A stretch of DNA of 64,000 bases from Psychrobacter celer (GTDB lineage: Bacteria; Pseudomonadota; Gammaproteobacteria; Pseudomonadales; Moraxellaceae). A model generated the notes under the pieces. The model was not told the DNA's origin, searched no databases, and saw nothing but the letters and a program-made list of their open reading frames with translations. Position 1 is the first letter of the stretch, and each line of letters starts with the position of its first letter. Positions 36,020 to 45,267 of the stretch are shown piece after piece. Both the position numbers and the translations under genes were made by a program. The DNA is taken from NCBI RefSeq assembly GCF_016107555.1, contig NZ_JABASU010000011.1, forward strand, positions 20,058 through 84,057, given 5' to 3'.

Positions 36020-37003
36020 ATGCTATTCCAATCTATACGGCGCTTACGTTTTTTTGTTTATGATATTTTGCAAAACGATGAGCATGACACTCGGTTTAGC
36101 CGTTATGTGGACTACTTCCTGATTTTTTTGATCATGACCAATGTCGCCGCTGTGATTGCCGAGTCTGTAGACAGCTGGTATTACCCTTATCAAGACTATT
36201 TTATTTGGTTTGAAAATTTCTCTATCGTTATTTTTTCTATCGAGTATTTGCTGCGTCTGTGGAGTGTGGCCGAAGCCAAACCAGATAATACCACTTGGCG
36301 TCAGCGCTGGGAGTGGCTCAAAAGCCCGTCGGCGATGATCGACTTGATTGCAATCGCCCCTGCCTTTTTAAACTTCTTTGTCTCTATTGACTTGCGTTTC
36401 TTGCGTATTCTGCGTCTGTTTCGGATTTTGAAACTCACCCGCTACTTTGCCTCTATGCGTATCTTGCTGGTGGTCATCAGTAAAGAAAAAGGCTCATTTC
36501 AAGCGGTTATCTTTATCTTGATTATCATGATTGTCACCGCCTCTAGCGGGATTTATTTGGTCGAAAATCACGCGCAGCCAGATGAGTTTGAGTCGATACC
36601 GAAGGCGATGTGGTGGGCGGTGGTGACGCTGACGACCGTCGGCTATGGTGATGTCATACCGATCACCAATGCAGGTAAGATATTGGGTGCCATCATTACC
36701 ATATTGGGTGTGGGTCTGGCGGCATTGCCAGCTGGTATTTTGGCGACTGGTTTGGCCAATGAGCTGGCCCAGCGCCGCGAGGAGTTAGAGCAGCATTTTC
36801 GTGAGCAGCTGATTGACAGTGATTTTGATTTGGTGCAAAACCAGATGATGATTGACAAGATTCGCCGTGAGCTGGGGCTGGACAAGGAGCAGGCGCAAAA
36901 TATCGTTTTACAAGTGCTGCGTGAGCAAGAGCTTGAGCGCCGCGAAAGAGAGGTGGAAAGGCGGCAAAAGAATTACTGCCCGCACTGCGGCGAGCCGTTA
37001 TAG
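36020..37003 (+). CDS. Voltage-gated-type potassium channel with C-terminal zinc ribbon
   Basis: A 327-residue six-helix ion channel. An S4-like helix carries a regular Arg/Lys series (DLRFLRILRLFRILKLTRYF), and the pore has the potassium filter TVGYGD after AMWWAVVTLT. After S6 comes a long charged coiled coil (about 250-310, rich in Arg and Glu). The last residues, NYCPHCGEPL, are a half zinc ribbon. ATG 36020 has AAGGT six bases upstream; TTG 35960 would add residues of no clear homology. The pore call is firm. That it is voltage-gated, and that the Cys pair binds metal, is inference. Confidence 0.9.
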   Translation: MLFQSIRRLRFFVYDILQNDEHDTRFSRYVDYFLIFLIMTNVAAVIAESVDSWYYPYQDYFIWFENFSIVIFSIEYLLRLWSVAEAKPDNTTWRQRWEWLKSPSAMIDLIAIAPAFLNFFVSIDLRFLRILRLFRILKLTRYFASMRILLVVISKEKGSFQAVIFILIIMIVTASSGIYLVENHAQPDEFESIPKAMWWAVVTLTTVGYGDVIPITNAGKILGAIITILGVGLAALPAGILATGLANELAQRREELEQHFREQLIDSDFDLVQNQMMIDKIRRELGLDKEQAQNIVLQVLREQELERREREVERRQKNYCPHCGEPL

Positions 37004-37172
37004 AGCAGTGCACTACTCAACACGCCCTAGTCTTTTTTATCCGTTTTGTGTTTTAGTAGTTTTACAGCTTTATTTCTACATCTCCATTCCTGCGATTTCA
37101 TTTTTATGGTCTCATTTTCTGGTTTTAATGGCTGCAGTCAAACGCTGTGGCTGATTTCTCTTTATAGGCTTT

Positions 37173-37820
37173 TTATAGGCCTTGAGGGATAGGAAGGGCG
37201 CGCGCCAGTTCATAGGCGACTTGCTGCGCGGCTGTGGCCAAATCCTCTGCTGCCAGTGGTAAGTTTTGCAAAGTTAGATGCCAGTCATCTACTTCTCGGC
37301 GCAAATGAGCGACCCAAAGTGTTTGGCAGTCGCGTGGCAGCTGTTTGAGATTGACTTCAAAACAGCGATTGCCTTCATCATCACTCAGGTGTATCTCGCC
37401 TTTTTTGACTCGAGAAAAAGGATGGCCGTGATAAGAGTTGGCCATCATGGCGATATGGGTGATATGCGCAGGAATTTTGTCTAAATACAGTCTGATCTGC
37501 TCTTGATCAAGCGGTGCCAAATACATGGCCTGCTCACCGCGATCTTTGCCATTTAAGCTATCGCCTTGATGGCGTACCGACTCCGCTTTGTCTCGCAGCT
37601 GCTTAAACCAAACGATATCGCTGATGGTGCAATTGTCATCGTATAACGCGCACGCGATGTCGATATCTATCGCGCCTTGGTTTTTTTTAAAACGTTTTAG
37701 CAGTCCCTTTGGCTCAATTCTGGTAAATTCGTAGTTTAGCGCAAAAAACAAAGTCCCCGCATCTAAGCCTAGTCCTCTTAAGCTGTCGGAAAGTAGTGGC
37801 GATGGGGTCGTGGTCGACAT
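37173..37820 (-). CDS. TerD family protein
   Basis: A 215-residue TerD-domain protein. It shows DIDIACALYDDNCTISDIVW and FKQLRDKAESVRHQGDSLNG (the acidic calcium-site region), MYLAPLDQEQIRLYLDKIPA, and THIAMMANSYHGHPFSRVKK. This family is linked to tellurite resistance and stress and often binds calcium; the Asp pattern is present. ATG 37820 follows AAAAGGAACACT. Upstream (37830-37862), a 13-base direct repeat with core CAATGGTTCGAG occurs twice. No other ter gene lies in the window. It is followed downstream by the K-channel gene in convergent orientation. Confidence 0.85.
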   Translation of the reverse strand: MSTTTPSPLLSDSLRGLGLDAGTLFFALNYEFTRIEPKGLLKRFKKNQGAIDIDIACALYDDNCTISDIVWFKQLRDKAESVRHQGDSLNGKDRGEQAMYLAPLDQEQIRLYLDKIPAHITHIAMMANSYHGHPFSRVKKGEIHLSDDEGNRCFEVNLKQLPRDCQTLWVAHLRREVDDWHLTLQNLPLAAEDLATAAQQVAYELARALPIPQGL

Positions 37821-37909
37821 AGTGTTCCTTTTACAATGGTTCGAGTTGCAATGGTTCGAGGATGTTATCGTGGTTTGAGTCTGTAACGCTTAAGACAAAA
37901 TAACACCAG

Positions 37910-39025
37910 TTAATCAGGCTTATTATCAGTGGCGTTATTGGCGCTGTTATCCAAGACGGCTCGATATAGCAGCTCGGGATGAGCATTGAGCAGGCCACTA
38001 CCAAAGCCGCGTAACCACCAAACCAGCTGTGAGGTTAGGTTGACCGTGGCTTTGATGGTTAGGGTGTCGTCATCATTGACGGTGACGACTTGATCGTCAC
38101 TAAGCTTACTTTCTGTCAGACTCTTGCCAGCTTGTTTGGTGAATTGTAGCTCAATGGCCGTGTTTTTGCCACGCTCAGGTAGCTCGCCAAACAACGGATG
38201 ACTAAAGCCCATACTGCCTGCCTCCAAATAGGTATCAAGCTGAAAATCCTCTGGCGTTTGTGCCGGACTCTCTAAAATCTCAACGCTATCAAACCGGTGC
38301 AGAGCAAAGGTGCGAATGATGGCTTCTGGGTCATCGGTACGGGTCGCTAATAAATAGATAATCACGCCGCGCTGAATGATGGCAATGGGGTTTAGCGTAT
38401 ATTCGCTGGCCTCATTTTTGTTGCTACGGGTGTAGCAGGCTTTGACCTGCAATTGATAAAAAAGCGCGTGATACAGATTGTCTTTGCTCTCGAGGTCAAT
38501 GTGCGGGGCGATTAAGGGCTGAGTAGCAGGCTCAATGCGTACTCGGTCGATCCAAGAGTGCGTGACTTTACTGTTTTTTAGCTGTCGTCTTGCTAAATCA
38601 AACCAAGGAAACAGCTCGTCTAAAATCACGGGCGGTAATAGCTGGGTGAGATTGGCCTCTACCATATTAAAAGCCACCGCTTGTGATAGATTCATATGCG
38701 GTAGGCTGTGTAGCGGGGCATCGTCACGCCAGCGCCAGCCTTGCGGGTTGGCGTTGTTTTTTTCGATGGGAAAGCGTTTGGACAAGGCGTTTAGGTCGCG
38801 CTGTACGGTGCGCAGACTGATGTCAAACCCTGCAAGTTTGAGCTGCTCGTAAATGTGCGTCGTTCCCACCCAGCGATTGCGCTGTAGCTGTGAGAGTACT
38901 TGCCACTGCCGCGCCGTGGTTGCCGCGCCATGACGATTATTATGATGAGTCTCTGCAGCAGGGGCATCGGTGCTCGTGCGCTGCTCGTCTATTCGCTCAT
39001 CTGTGAGGGTATGATGTACAGTCAT
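37910..39025 (-). CDS. WYL domain transcriptional regulator
   Basis: A 371-residue DNA-binding protein. The N-terminal HTH is about residues 38-90 (RQWQVLSQLQRNRWVGTTHI, then FDISLRTVQRDLNALSKRFP), and a WYL ligand-sensing domain occupies about 180-260 (YTLNPIAIIQRGVIIYLLAT, FALHRFDSVEIL). The WCX C-terminal segment follows (VVWWLRGFGS-type: TSQLVWWLRGFGSGLLNAHP). WYL regulators control DNA-damage, defence and metabolic genes and sense nucleic-acid-like ligands. It lies 89 bases upstream of the TerD gene on the same strand, so it may regulate it; that is inference. Confidence 0.88.
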   Translation of the reverse strand: MTVHHTLTDERIDEQRTSTDAPAAETHHNNRHGAATTARQWQVLSQLQRNRWVGTTHIYEQLKLAGFDISLRTVQRDLNALSKRFPIEKNNANPQGWRWRDDAPLHSLPHMNLSQAVAFNMVEANLTQLLPPVILDELFPWFDLARRQLKNSKVTHSWIDRVRIEPATQPLIAPHIDLESKDNLYHALFYQLQVKACYTRSNKNEASEYTLNPIAIIQRGVIIYLLATRTDDPEAIIRTFALHRFDSVEILESPAQTPEDFQLDTYLEAGSMGFSHPLFGELPERGKNTAIELQFTKQAGKSLTESKLSDDQVVTVNDDDTLTIKATVNLTSQLVWWLRGFGSGLLNAHPELLYRAVLDNSANNATDNKPD

Positions 39026-39249
39026 TCAGAGATAACCTTTATGAAGTCACAAATCAATGTCGCAATCGATATGGATATTTTAATGCTAATATTTTAACGC
39101 TGGTATTTTAATGAATCCGTCGCCGGTTATCATGGCAGAAAAGCAGCTTGACGTCTATCTTGACATCTATGTTGTGTCTATCATTGATGAGCAGCGTATG
39201 ATAAACGACGGTAGCAGGTCGTCAGCCCATGCTCTAATGCCTGTCACCA

Positions 39250-42000
39250 TCAGGGCTGGGAGATATCAGGCGACTCATCAGCTGTCGTGATATCCGCGGT
39301 TGAGTCGTCATTACCTTTTTCATCTTTCTCTTCTTGATGTTGACGTCTTTTTTTCTTGTCTTTTTTCTTTTTTGCCTTGCGCTTTTTTTGGCCGGTTTGC
39401 TTGGCGTCTTTATCCTCAATATCGTCATCGACGTTTTGGTTTTCGTCCCACAGCAGTAAGCGATTTAATACTTTGCCAAACAACGTGTCTTTACGATAGC
39501 GGCCTTTTTTATTCATGGTGTCGACAGGCAGTCCTGTCATCAGTGTCAACGCTTCACTTAGGCTCTGCACCCCATAGATATGAAACTTACCAGCTTTGAC
39601 TGCAGCGATGATGTCGTCGCGCAGCATCAGCTGCTGGATGTTGGCAACAGGGATGACCACGCCTTGCTGACCTGTCAGTTCTTGCTCGTGGCAAGCATCA
39701 AAAAATCCAGCGATTTTAGCGTTGATGCCACCGACAGCTTGTACCTCACCTAATTGGTTCATGGAGCCAGTAATGGCTAAGGACTGATCGATTGGCACAT
39801 CTGCTAAGGCTGAGAGCAGCGCGCAGCCTTCGCTGACCGTGGCGCTGTCGCCATCGATCTGCGCGTAGCTTTGCTCAAAAGCAAGTGAGGCACTAAAGTT
39901 AAGGGCGTGGTGTTGACTAAACAGCGCCCGCAAATAGCTGGTCATAATCAACATGCCCTTAGCATGTAGACTACCGCCCAAATCCACATCGCGCTCGATA
40001 TCGAGAATCTCACCTGCGCCGATGTTGGGTTGAATGACGGCGGTGAGGCGTGCTGGCATGCCAAACTCGCTATCGGCATAGCTGACCACGGTCAGGGCGT
40101 TGACTTGCCCGACCGCATGACCTTGGGTTTGAATGAGCTGCTGGCCGTTTTTTAGCTCATCCCAGTATAAGTCGCGCAGATACCCTGAGCGCTCGTCCAT
40201 ATCCTCAATGGCTTGCATGACGTGATGGGCATCAACGATATGCTGGCCATCTAAGCGCGCATGGCGATCAGACTCGTGCAGCAGTTTGATCAACAAGTCG
40301 CTGTGTAAGCTTAAGCGGTCTTGGTCTTCGGCTTGTAAGCTCAAATGCTCAAGCAGCGCCGCCTGTGCATTGCGATCGAATGGACAAAGGCTAGCATGAT
40401 CGATGATATCAGCCATTTTTGCCACCAATGCCAACTCGTGCTCAGGGCTGCGCGTCACATCGTCGTGGAAGTCGGCACGCACCTTAAAGACGGCATCAAA
40501 CTCAGGCTCAAGCTCCAAAAGCTCGTAATATAGGTCAGCTTCGCCCAGCAAAATCACCTTGACCTCAAGGTCAATGGGTGACGGCGCAAGTGATAAGCTA
40601 CCCGTCAAAGTCAGCATTTGCTCAAGGCTAGAGAGTTTGATTTTGCGTGATTGCAGAGCGCGTTTGAGGCCTTGCCAAGCATAAGGATGCTCAAGTAAAT
40701 GACTGGCCTCCAACAACAGATAACCGCCATTGGCACGGTGTAGGGCGCCCGCTCGAATCATACTGACGTCAGTGGTGACTGTGCCCAACTGGGTGATTTG
40801 CTCGACATGGCCCAATAGATTTAGATGCGTCGGCAAATCCTCAAAGACCACAGGTGCACCACTGTCTGGCGCGTGACTGACGATGACATTGACCGCATAA
40901 CGACTGGGAGTGGTGGCCAGCGCTGCTGTGACAAACTCTTCATCATCGCCATTGACGATGCGCTCGGCATGCGTGACCATATCTGCAGATACGGCTTTTA
41001 GGTAATCGACGACTTGTGGCTGAGCTGCAAACTGCTGATAAACTGGGGCAAATAACGGCTGTAGGGCACGGCGTGCAATGTCACGATGCAGTGCCTCGAT
41101 GGCGTCATTGGCTTCGTCTTCTAATTGCTCTAGTGCGATGGTGAGCTGACTTAGGCGCTTTTGCATGTGGTTTTTTTGTACGAAGTTGTCGAGCTCGGCT
41201 TCGTATTCGTCATCGCCAGAGAGCACCTTGTCTTGCTTGCCACGACGATGCGCCGTCTCATTGGGCTTGGCTGCGGCGTACGGATTATCTGACCTAGGGC
41301 TGGCGGGAGTGTGCTCAGCGGCGGTATCGGCGGCGAGCTGACTTGGATGGACAAACACCGCTTTGTTATCAAACGAGCGAAACGTCAAAGCCAAGTCGTA
41401 TTGCTTGCCTTCGGCATTGAGCACATCATAAGCCTGGCTTTCTTTTTGATGGGTGGCGTTTTTGATGGCTTCTATTTTGCTTTGGTATTGATCACTGCGA
41501 AAACGCTGACTGAGGCGTTTTTTGGCTTGCTGCCACAATTGACTCACCTGCTGCTGCAATATCTCTGCTTGTCCAGCAGGTAGGGATAATGCTTGCGGCG
41601 TACGAGGATCAGCGAAATTATGCACATAGACCCAGTCATCAGGCGTTGGCGCATCGGCAGCGATGCGAGTCAGTAAACGGCTGATGACCGTACGTTTGCC
41701 CAAACCGTTTTCGCCCGCGGCAAACACATGATAGCCACTGGCCTTGATGTCTAGGGCGGTTTGCAATGCTTTTAGCGCTCGCTGCTGGCCAAAGCCCACG
41801 TCCAAATCAGGGGCAGTTCGGGTGTCGCTTGGCAGTGCCGTAGGATCGCTGTAGCGCTTCAATTGCGCGGCGCTTAGGTGGCAGTGCTGCTTCACTTCTA
41901 AAAAACGTGGATGCAGCTGTGTTACCTTTTTTGCGTGTTTTGTCTGTTCTTTGGTGGTGTCTATTGCTGGGTCGGTCAGCTGAATCGAGGGTGTTACCAT
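39250..42000 (-). CDS. Large Lon-like ATP-dependent protease
   Basis: A 916-residue AAA+ protease of the YcbZ/LonC-like group. Walker A is AAGENGLGKRTVISRLL near residue 90. The AAA core includes HRANGGYLLLEASHLLEHPY. The proteolytic domain is near 600-800 with DGDSATVSEGCALLSALADV (catalytic Ser) and VGGINAKIAGFFDAC (catalytic Lys). About 120 residues beyond the usual end come a very basic stretch (RKAKKKKDKKKRRQHQEEK) and an acidic tail. The role is unknown in detail; related proteins lack a classic Lon N-domain. A polar insert at 210-280 is also unusual. It starts at ATG 42000 on the minus strand, far from other genes. Confidence 0.88.
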   Translation of the reverse strand: MVTPSIQLTDPAIDTTKEQTKHAKKVTQLHPRFLEVKQHCHLSAAQLKRYSDPTALPSDTRTAPDLDVGFGQQRALKALQTALDIKASGYHVFAAGENGLGKRTVISRLLTRIAADAPTPDDWVYVHNFADPRTPQALSLPAGQAEILQQQVSQLWQQAKKRLSQRFRSDQYQSKIEAIKNATHQKESQAYDVLNAEGKQYDLALTFRSFDNKAVFVHPSQLAADTAAEHTPASPRSDNPYAAAKPNETAHRRGKQDKVLSGDDEYEAELDNFVQKNHMQKRLSQLTIALEQLEDEANDAIEALHRDIARRALQPLFAPVYQQFAAQPQVVDYLKAVSADMVTHAERIVNGDDEEFVTAALATTPSRYAVNVIVSHAPDSGAPVVFEDLPTHLNLLGHVEQITQLGTVTTDVSMIRAGALHRANGGYLLLEASHLLEHPYAWQGLKRALQSRKIKLSSLEQMLTLTGSLSLAPSPIDLEVKVILLGEADLYYELLELEPEFDAVFKVRADFHDDVTRSPEHELALVAKMADIIDHASLCPFDRNAQAALLEHLSLQAEDQDRLSLHSDLLIKLLHESDRHARLDGQHIVDAHHVMQAIEDMDERSGYLRDLYWDELKNGQQLIQTQGHAVGQVNALTVVSYADSEFGMPARLTAVIQPNIGAGEILDIERDVDLGGSLHAKGMLIMTSYLRALFSQHHALNFSASLAFEQSYAQIDGDSATVSEGCALLSALADVPIDQSLAITGSMNQLGEVQAVGGINAKIAGFFDACHEQELTGQQGVVIPVANIQQLMLRDDIIAAVKAGKFHIYGVQSLSEALTLMTGLPVDTMNKKGRYRKDTLFGKVLNRLLLWDENQNVDDDIEDKDAKQTGQKKRKAKKKKDKKKRRQHQEEKDEKGNDDSTADITTADESPDISQP

Positions 42001-42309
42001 ATCATTAGTGTCTTGTTTGGTCGCGTTTTTGATGATTGGGAAGTGTTGCTATGAGGCGGTTTGATTATCGGTGTCTAGGATGCGGCCTTTAAAAATGAGC
42101 GATTGGTTTTTTAGTATATTTCATCATAAAGCTGCGGTCTTTGCTGCGTATGATAGCAGTAAATACTCAGCGGTTTGCTATGATTAAAGAACAATAACGC
42201 CTCAAAGACTGCGCAGATAGTATAAGATGTCTCACATTGGGGCAATCTGCAACTATTCAATACGCGGAGTGCGTGATAAAATAAACGGTTCACATGTCAA
42301 AACTGGATA
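42001..42309. other. Divergent Lon-like/rsmG intergenic region
   Basis: A 309-base AT-rich gap between divergent genes, expected to hold both promoters. No gene, repeat or convincing operator is visible. Confidence 0.4.
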
Positions 42310-43035
42310 ATGCGCCTTATGTCAGCTTCTGCCAAAAAAACCTCACCATCTACCAGCGTGAATCATGCCGCTATCGATCCGGCCGGCTTTGTTAAACTTG
42401 GCACACAGCTGCCAGCACTGGCCGATACGTTGGCACAAGCGATCAATGAGCTGGGTTTGTCTTTGAGTGAGATGCAGCAGCGCATGCTATTATTGTACTT
42501 AGATCAGCTTTTATTGTGGAATAAGGCGTATAATCTCACCGCCATCACTGATCCCAAAGAAGCACTGATCAAGCATGTGATTGATTGTTTGGCTATTATA
42601 CCGCATTTGCCGTCAGGGTCACTGTTAGATATCGGTACAGGGGCAGGGCTGCCAGCCGTTATTATCGCGATTTGCCAGCCTGAGCGCACTTGCACAGCCT
42701 TGGACAGTAATCAGAAAAAAATTCGCTTTATCAAACAAATCAGTAGTGAGCTTGGCCTACATAATATGCAGCCTATTGCTTCTCGTATCGAGGCGCACGA
42801 GGCCAGTTATGAGGTGGTGACCTCGCGTGCTTTTGCCAGCCTGATTGATTTTGTCCACGTGGCACAGCCAAGACTGGCCGCAGAGGGACGATTGTGCGCG
42901 ATGAAGGGCAAAGTGCCAAGCGATGAAGAGCTGCAAGCGCTCGAGCATGACTGGCGTATCAACACCATAAAGTTAACAGTGCCGCGTTTACATGATAGTC
43001 GTCATTTGATTGAATTGTCTGCTAAAAATGTCTAA
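42310..43035 (+). CDS. rsmG: 16S rRNA (guanine527-N7)-methyltransferase
   Basis: A SAM-dependent methyltransferase (GidB) that modifies G527 of 16S rRNA; its loss gives low-level streptomycin resistance. The core is LLDIGTGAGLPAVIIAICQP (SAM site), with MLLYLDQLLLWNKAYNLTAI before it and VTSRAFASLIDFV after it. It has 241 residues, including about 30 extra polar N-terminal ones. ATG 42319 is an equally possible start. It precedes parA-parB, a conserved neighbourhood. In many bacteria this block lies near the replication origin, but no dnaA or mnmG is in the window. Confidence 0.95.
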   Translation: MRLMSASAKKTSPSTSVNHAAIDPAGFVKLGTQLPALADTLAQAINELGLSLSEMQQRMLLLYLDQLLLWNKAYNLTAITDPKEALIKHVIDCLAIIPHLPSGSLLDIGTGAGLPAVIIAICQPERTCTALDSNQKKIRFIKQISSELGLHNMQPIASRIEAHEASYEVVTSRAFASLIDFVHVAQPRLAAEGRLCAMKGKVPSDEELQALEHDWRINTIKLTVPRLHDSRHLIELSAKNV

Positions 43036-43185
43036 GCTATGAGCCCGTGCGGTCGTGAAACATCGTTTACCTTGATATCCAAATAGCATATATTGATGAG
43101 TCTCAAGGTTGCAGGGTGTTGTGATTGCAAGCGTCAGTAAAAAAGAGAATAACCGTAATAGATCCTATTAAAATTGAGTGAGTGT

Positions 43186-43965
43186 ATGGAAATCATAGCA
43201 ATTGCCAATCAAAAAGGCGGCGTGGGTAAAACCACGACGGCGGTAAATTTGACCGCCAGCTTGGCTGCTAAGCGCAAGCGTGTCCTGCTGATTGACCTAG
43301 ACCCACAAGGCAATGCGACCAGTGGTACAGGTGTCGATAAAAACGAGCTGTCCTTGACCATCGCTGATGTGCTGCTCGATGGCGTCTCGCTGGCTGATGC
43401 GATTGTCTCCAGTCCTGCTGGGTTTGACGTGATTGGTGCCAACCGAGATTTGGCAGGTATGGACATCACTTTGATGAACAAAACAGACAGTCATGAGCTG
43501 TTTAAAAACGCCATGGCGGCGCTGGTAGAGCAGCAAGCCGCTACCAATACACCGGCTTATGATTATGTGATTATCGATTGCGCGCCGAGTTTGAATTTGT
43601 TGACAATCAATGCTTTGGTGGCAACTGACGGTGTGATTATTCCAATGCAATGCGAATACTATGCGCTAGAAGGGCTGGCCGACTTGTCGCAGACTATTGA
43701 GCGTTTAACTGAGCTCAATCCAAATCTCTATATACGCGGCGTCGTAAGAACCCTATATGATGCACGTAACACACTCGCACGCGATGTCTCAGCCGAGCTT
43801 GAGGCGCATTTTGGCGATATCATGTACAAAACCCATATCCCCAGAAACATTCGTCTGGCAGAAGCACCTGCCCATGGTTTGCCGGTGATTGCGTATGAGA
43901 GGTGGTCAAAAGGGTCGCGCGCTTACCAAAAACTGGCCGCTGAAGTGATTAAGCAAAGCGCTTAA
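43186..43965 (+). CDS. parA: Chromosome partitioning ATPase ParA
   Basis: A 259-residue deviant-Walker ATPase (Soj family) that moves ParB-parS complexes during chromosome segregation. Walker A is ANQKGGVGKTTTAVNLTASL right at the start, with the signature Lys; VLLIDLDPQGNATSGTG and YVIIDCAPSLNLLTINAL follow. ATG 43186 is chosen from the Walker motif position; the frame opens at TTG 43174. Upstream at 43053-43061 is CGTGAAACA, one half of a parS site (consensus TGTTTCACGTGAAACA), without the other half. It is followed by parB. Confidence 0.96.
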   Translation: MEIIAIANQKGGVGKTTTAVNLTASLAAKRKRVLLIDLDPQGNATSGTGVDKNELSLTIADVLLDGVSLADAIVSSPAGFDVIGANRDLAGMDITLMNKTDSHELFKNAMAALVEQQAATNTPAYDYVIIDCAPSLNLLTINALVATDGVIIPMQCEYYALEGLADLSQTIERLTELNPNLYIRGVVRTLYDARNTLARDVSAELEAHFGDIMYKTHIPRNIRLAEAPAHGLPVIAYERWSKGSRAYQKLAAEVIKQSA

Positions 43966-44082
43966 AAACGCGGCGTGGCCAGCGTTAGAGTAGATAAGCA
44001 GTAACTATCATATTTATAAGTAATGAGTAAGCCGCATTTGTAAAAAATGGGCTTTTATTTTAGTGTTAGAGGATAGGTAATC

Positions 44083-45216
44083 ATGGCGAAAAAGAGAGGG
44101 TTGGCGGCCAATCGAGGCTTAGATGCCTTATTAGGGTCAATCAAAAAAGAAAAGCAAATTACCGCCTCTGCCTTGCAAGACGATATGGCTGCGCGTAGCA
44201 ATGCTGCGCCCGTCGACACGTCAGATACCTCGCCATCAAACACGAACGCAAAAGCGCCTAGTGTCGCGACTCGCTCTAAGCGTACCAATGCTGCTAAAAC
44301 CCAAACGCGCGCGCCTGATAGCAGTGGCCGAAAATCAAGGGCTACAAACAAGGCAGCGGCCAAATCGCGTACCACATGTACAGACAATAGTGCGCTTGAA
44401 GATCAAATCAGCTTGGTACAGATCGATGTCAAACGCCTGCAAGCGGGTAAATACCAGCCACGCCGTGATATGAGTGAAACGGCGTTGGCAGAGTTGGCGT
44501 CGTCTATCGAGCAGCATGGCGTTATGCAGCCTATCGTGATTCGTCCACTACTGGCCAGTGAGGATAAGAGTGAGGATTTTGTCACGCACGAAATCATCGC
44601 AGGTGAGCGGCGCTGGCGTGCGGCCAAGATGGCAGGTAAGCCAGTCATTCCAGCGATTGAACGCGCTTTGTCTGATGAGCTGGCGATTGCGCTAGCATTG
44701 ATTGAAAATATCCAGCGTGAAGACTTATCCGTGATTGAACAAGCCGCTGCACTGCAGCGCTTTCATACCGAGTTTGGTATGAGCCATGCGATGATCGCTG
44801 AGGTAGTCGGTAAGGCGCGTACCACTGTGTCAAACTTGCTGCGTCTCAACCAGCTGCATGATACGGTCAAAGATCATTTGGCCAACAATGCGCTTGATAT
44901 GGGGCACGCGCGTACTCTGTTGGCGCTCTCTTCTGAGCAGCAGCCGATCATCGCCCAAAAGATCATCGATGGCGGCATGACGGTACGCGAAGCTGAGAAA
45001 CTGGTAAAATCTATCCTCCAGCCTGCGCCAAAAGTCAGCCGTGCTGAGCAAGTGCAATCACGTGACGTCGAGCGTCTAACCCAGCGCCTGACAGATATGC
45101 TCGGCGCTGAAGTAAAGCTTAAGCACAAAAAAGACGGGCAGGGCAGTGTCGAGATATTTTTTCATAGTCAAGACCAGCTGGCCGCTTTGATCAAACAGAT
45201 AGAAGCGCAGGCTTAA
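44083..45216 (+). CDS. parB: Chromosome partitioning protein ParB
   Basis: A 377-residue CTPase clamp that loads on parS. It starts MAKKRGLAANRGLDALLGSI, the usual ParB start. A low-complexity region (about 30-105) rich in Ala, Ser, Thr and Lys is longer than usual. The N-domain follows with AGKYQPRRDM and IAGERRWRAAKMAG (CTP-binding boxes). The HTH is near ENIQREDLSVIEQAAALQ and GKARTTVSNLLRLNQL, and the dimer domain is at the end. GTTAGAGGATAGGTAATC provides the ribosome site. It forms an operon with parA. Confidence 0.96.
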   Translation: MAKKRGLAANRGLDALLGSIKKEKQITASALQDDMAARSNAAPVDTSDTSPSNTNAKAPSVATRSKRTNAAKTQTRAPDSSGRKSRATNKAAAKSRTTCTDNSALEDQISLVQIDVKRLQAGKYQPRRDMSETALAELASSIEQHGVMQPIVIRPLLASEDKSEDFVTHEIIAGERRWRAAKMAGKPVIPAIERALSDELAIALALIENIQREDLSVIEQAAALQRFHTEFGMSHAMIAEVVGKARTTVSNLLRLNQLHDTVKDHLANNALDMGHARTLLALSSEQQPIIAQKIIDGGMTVREAEKLVKSILQPAPKVSRAEQVQSRDVERLTQRLTDMLGAEVKLKHKKDGQGSVEIFFHSQDQLAALIKQIEAQA

Positions 45217-45267
45217 CAAGCGCCATCTTTATAACAACTATTTAAAAAAACATAAAAGAGAAGCAAT

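Noticed and set aside
43053..43061. Full parS centromere site
   Set aside because: Only the right half matches the consensus; the left half has one or two matches, so it is not called as a parS feature.
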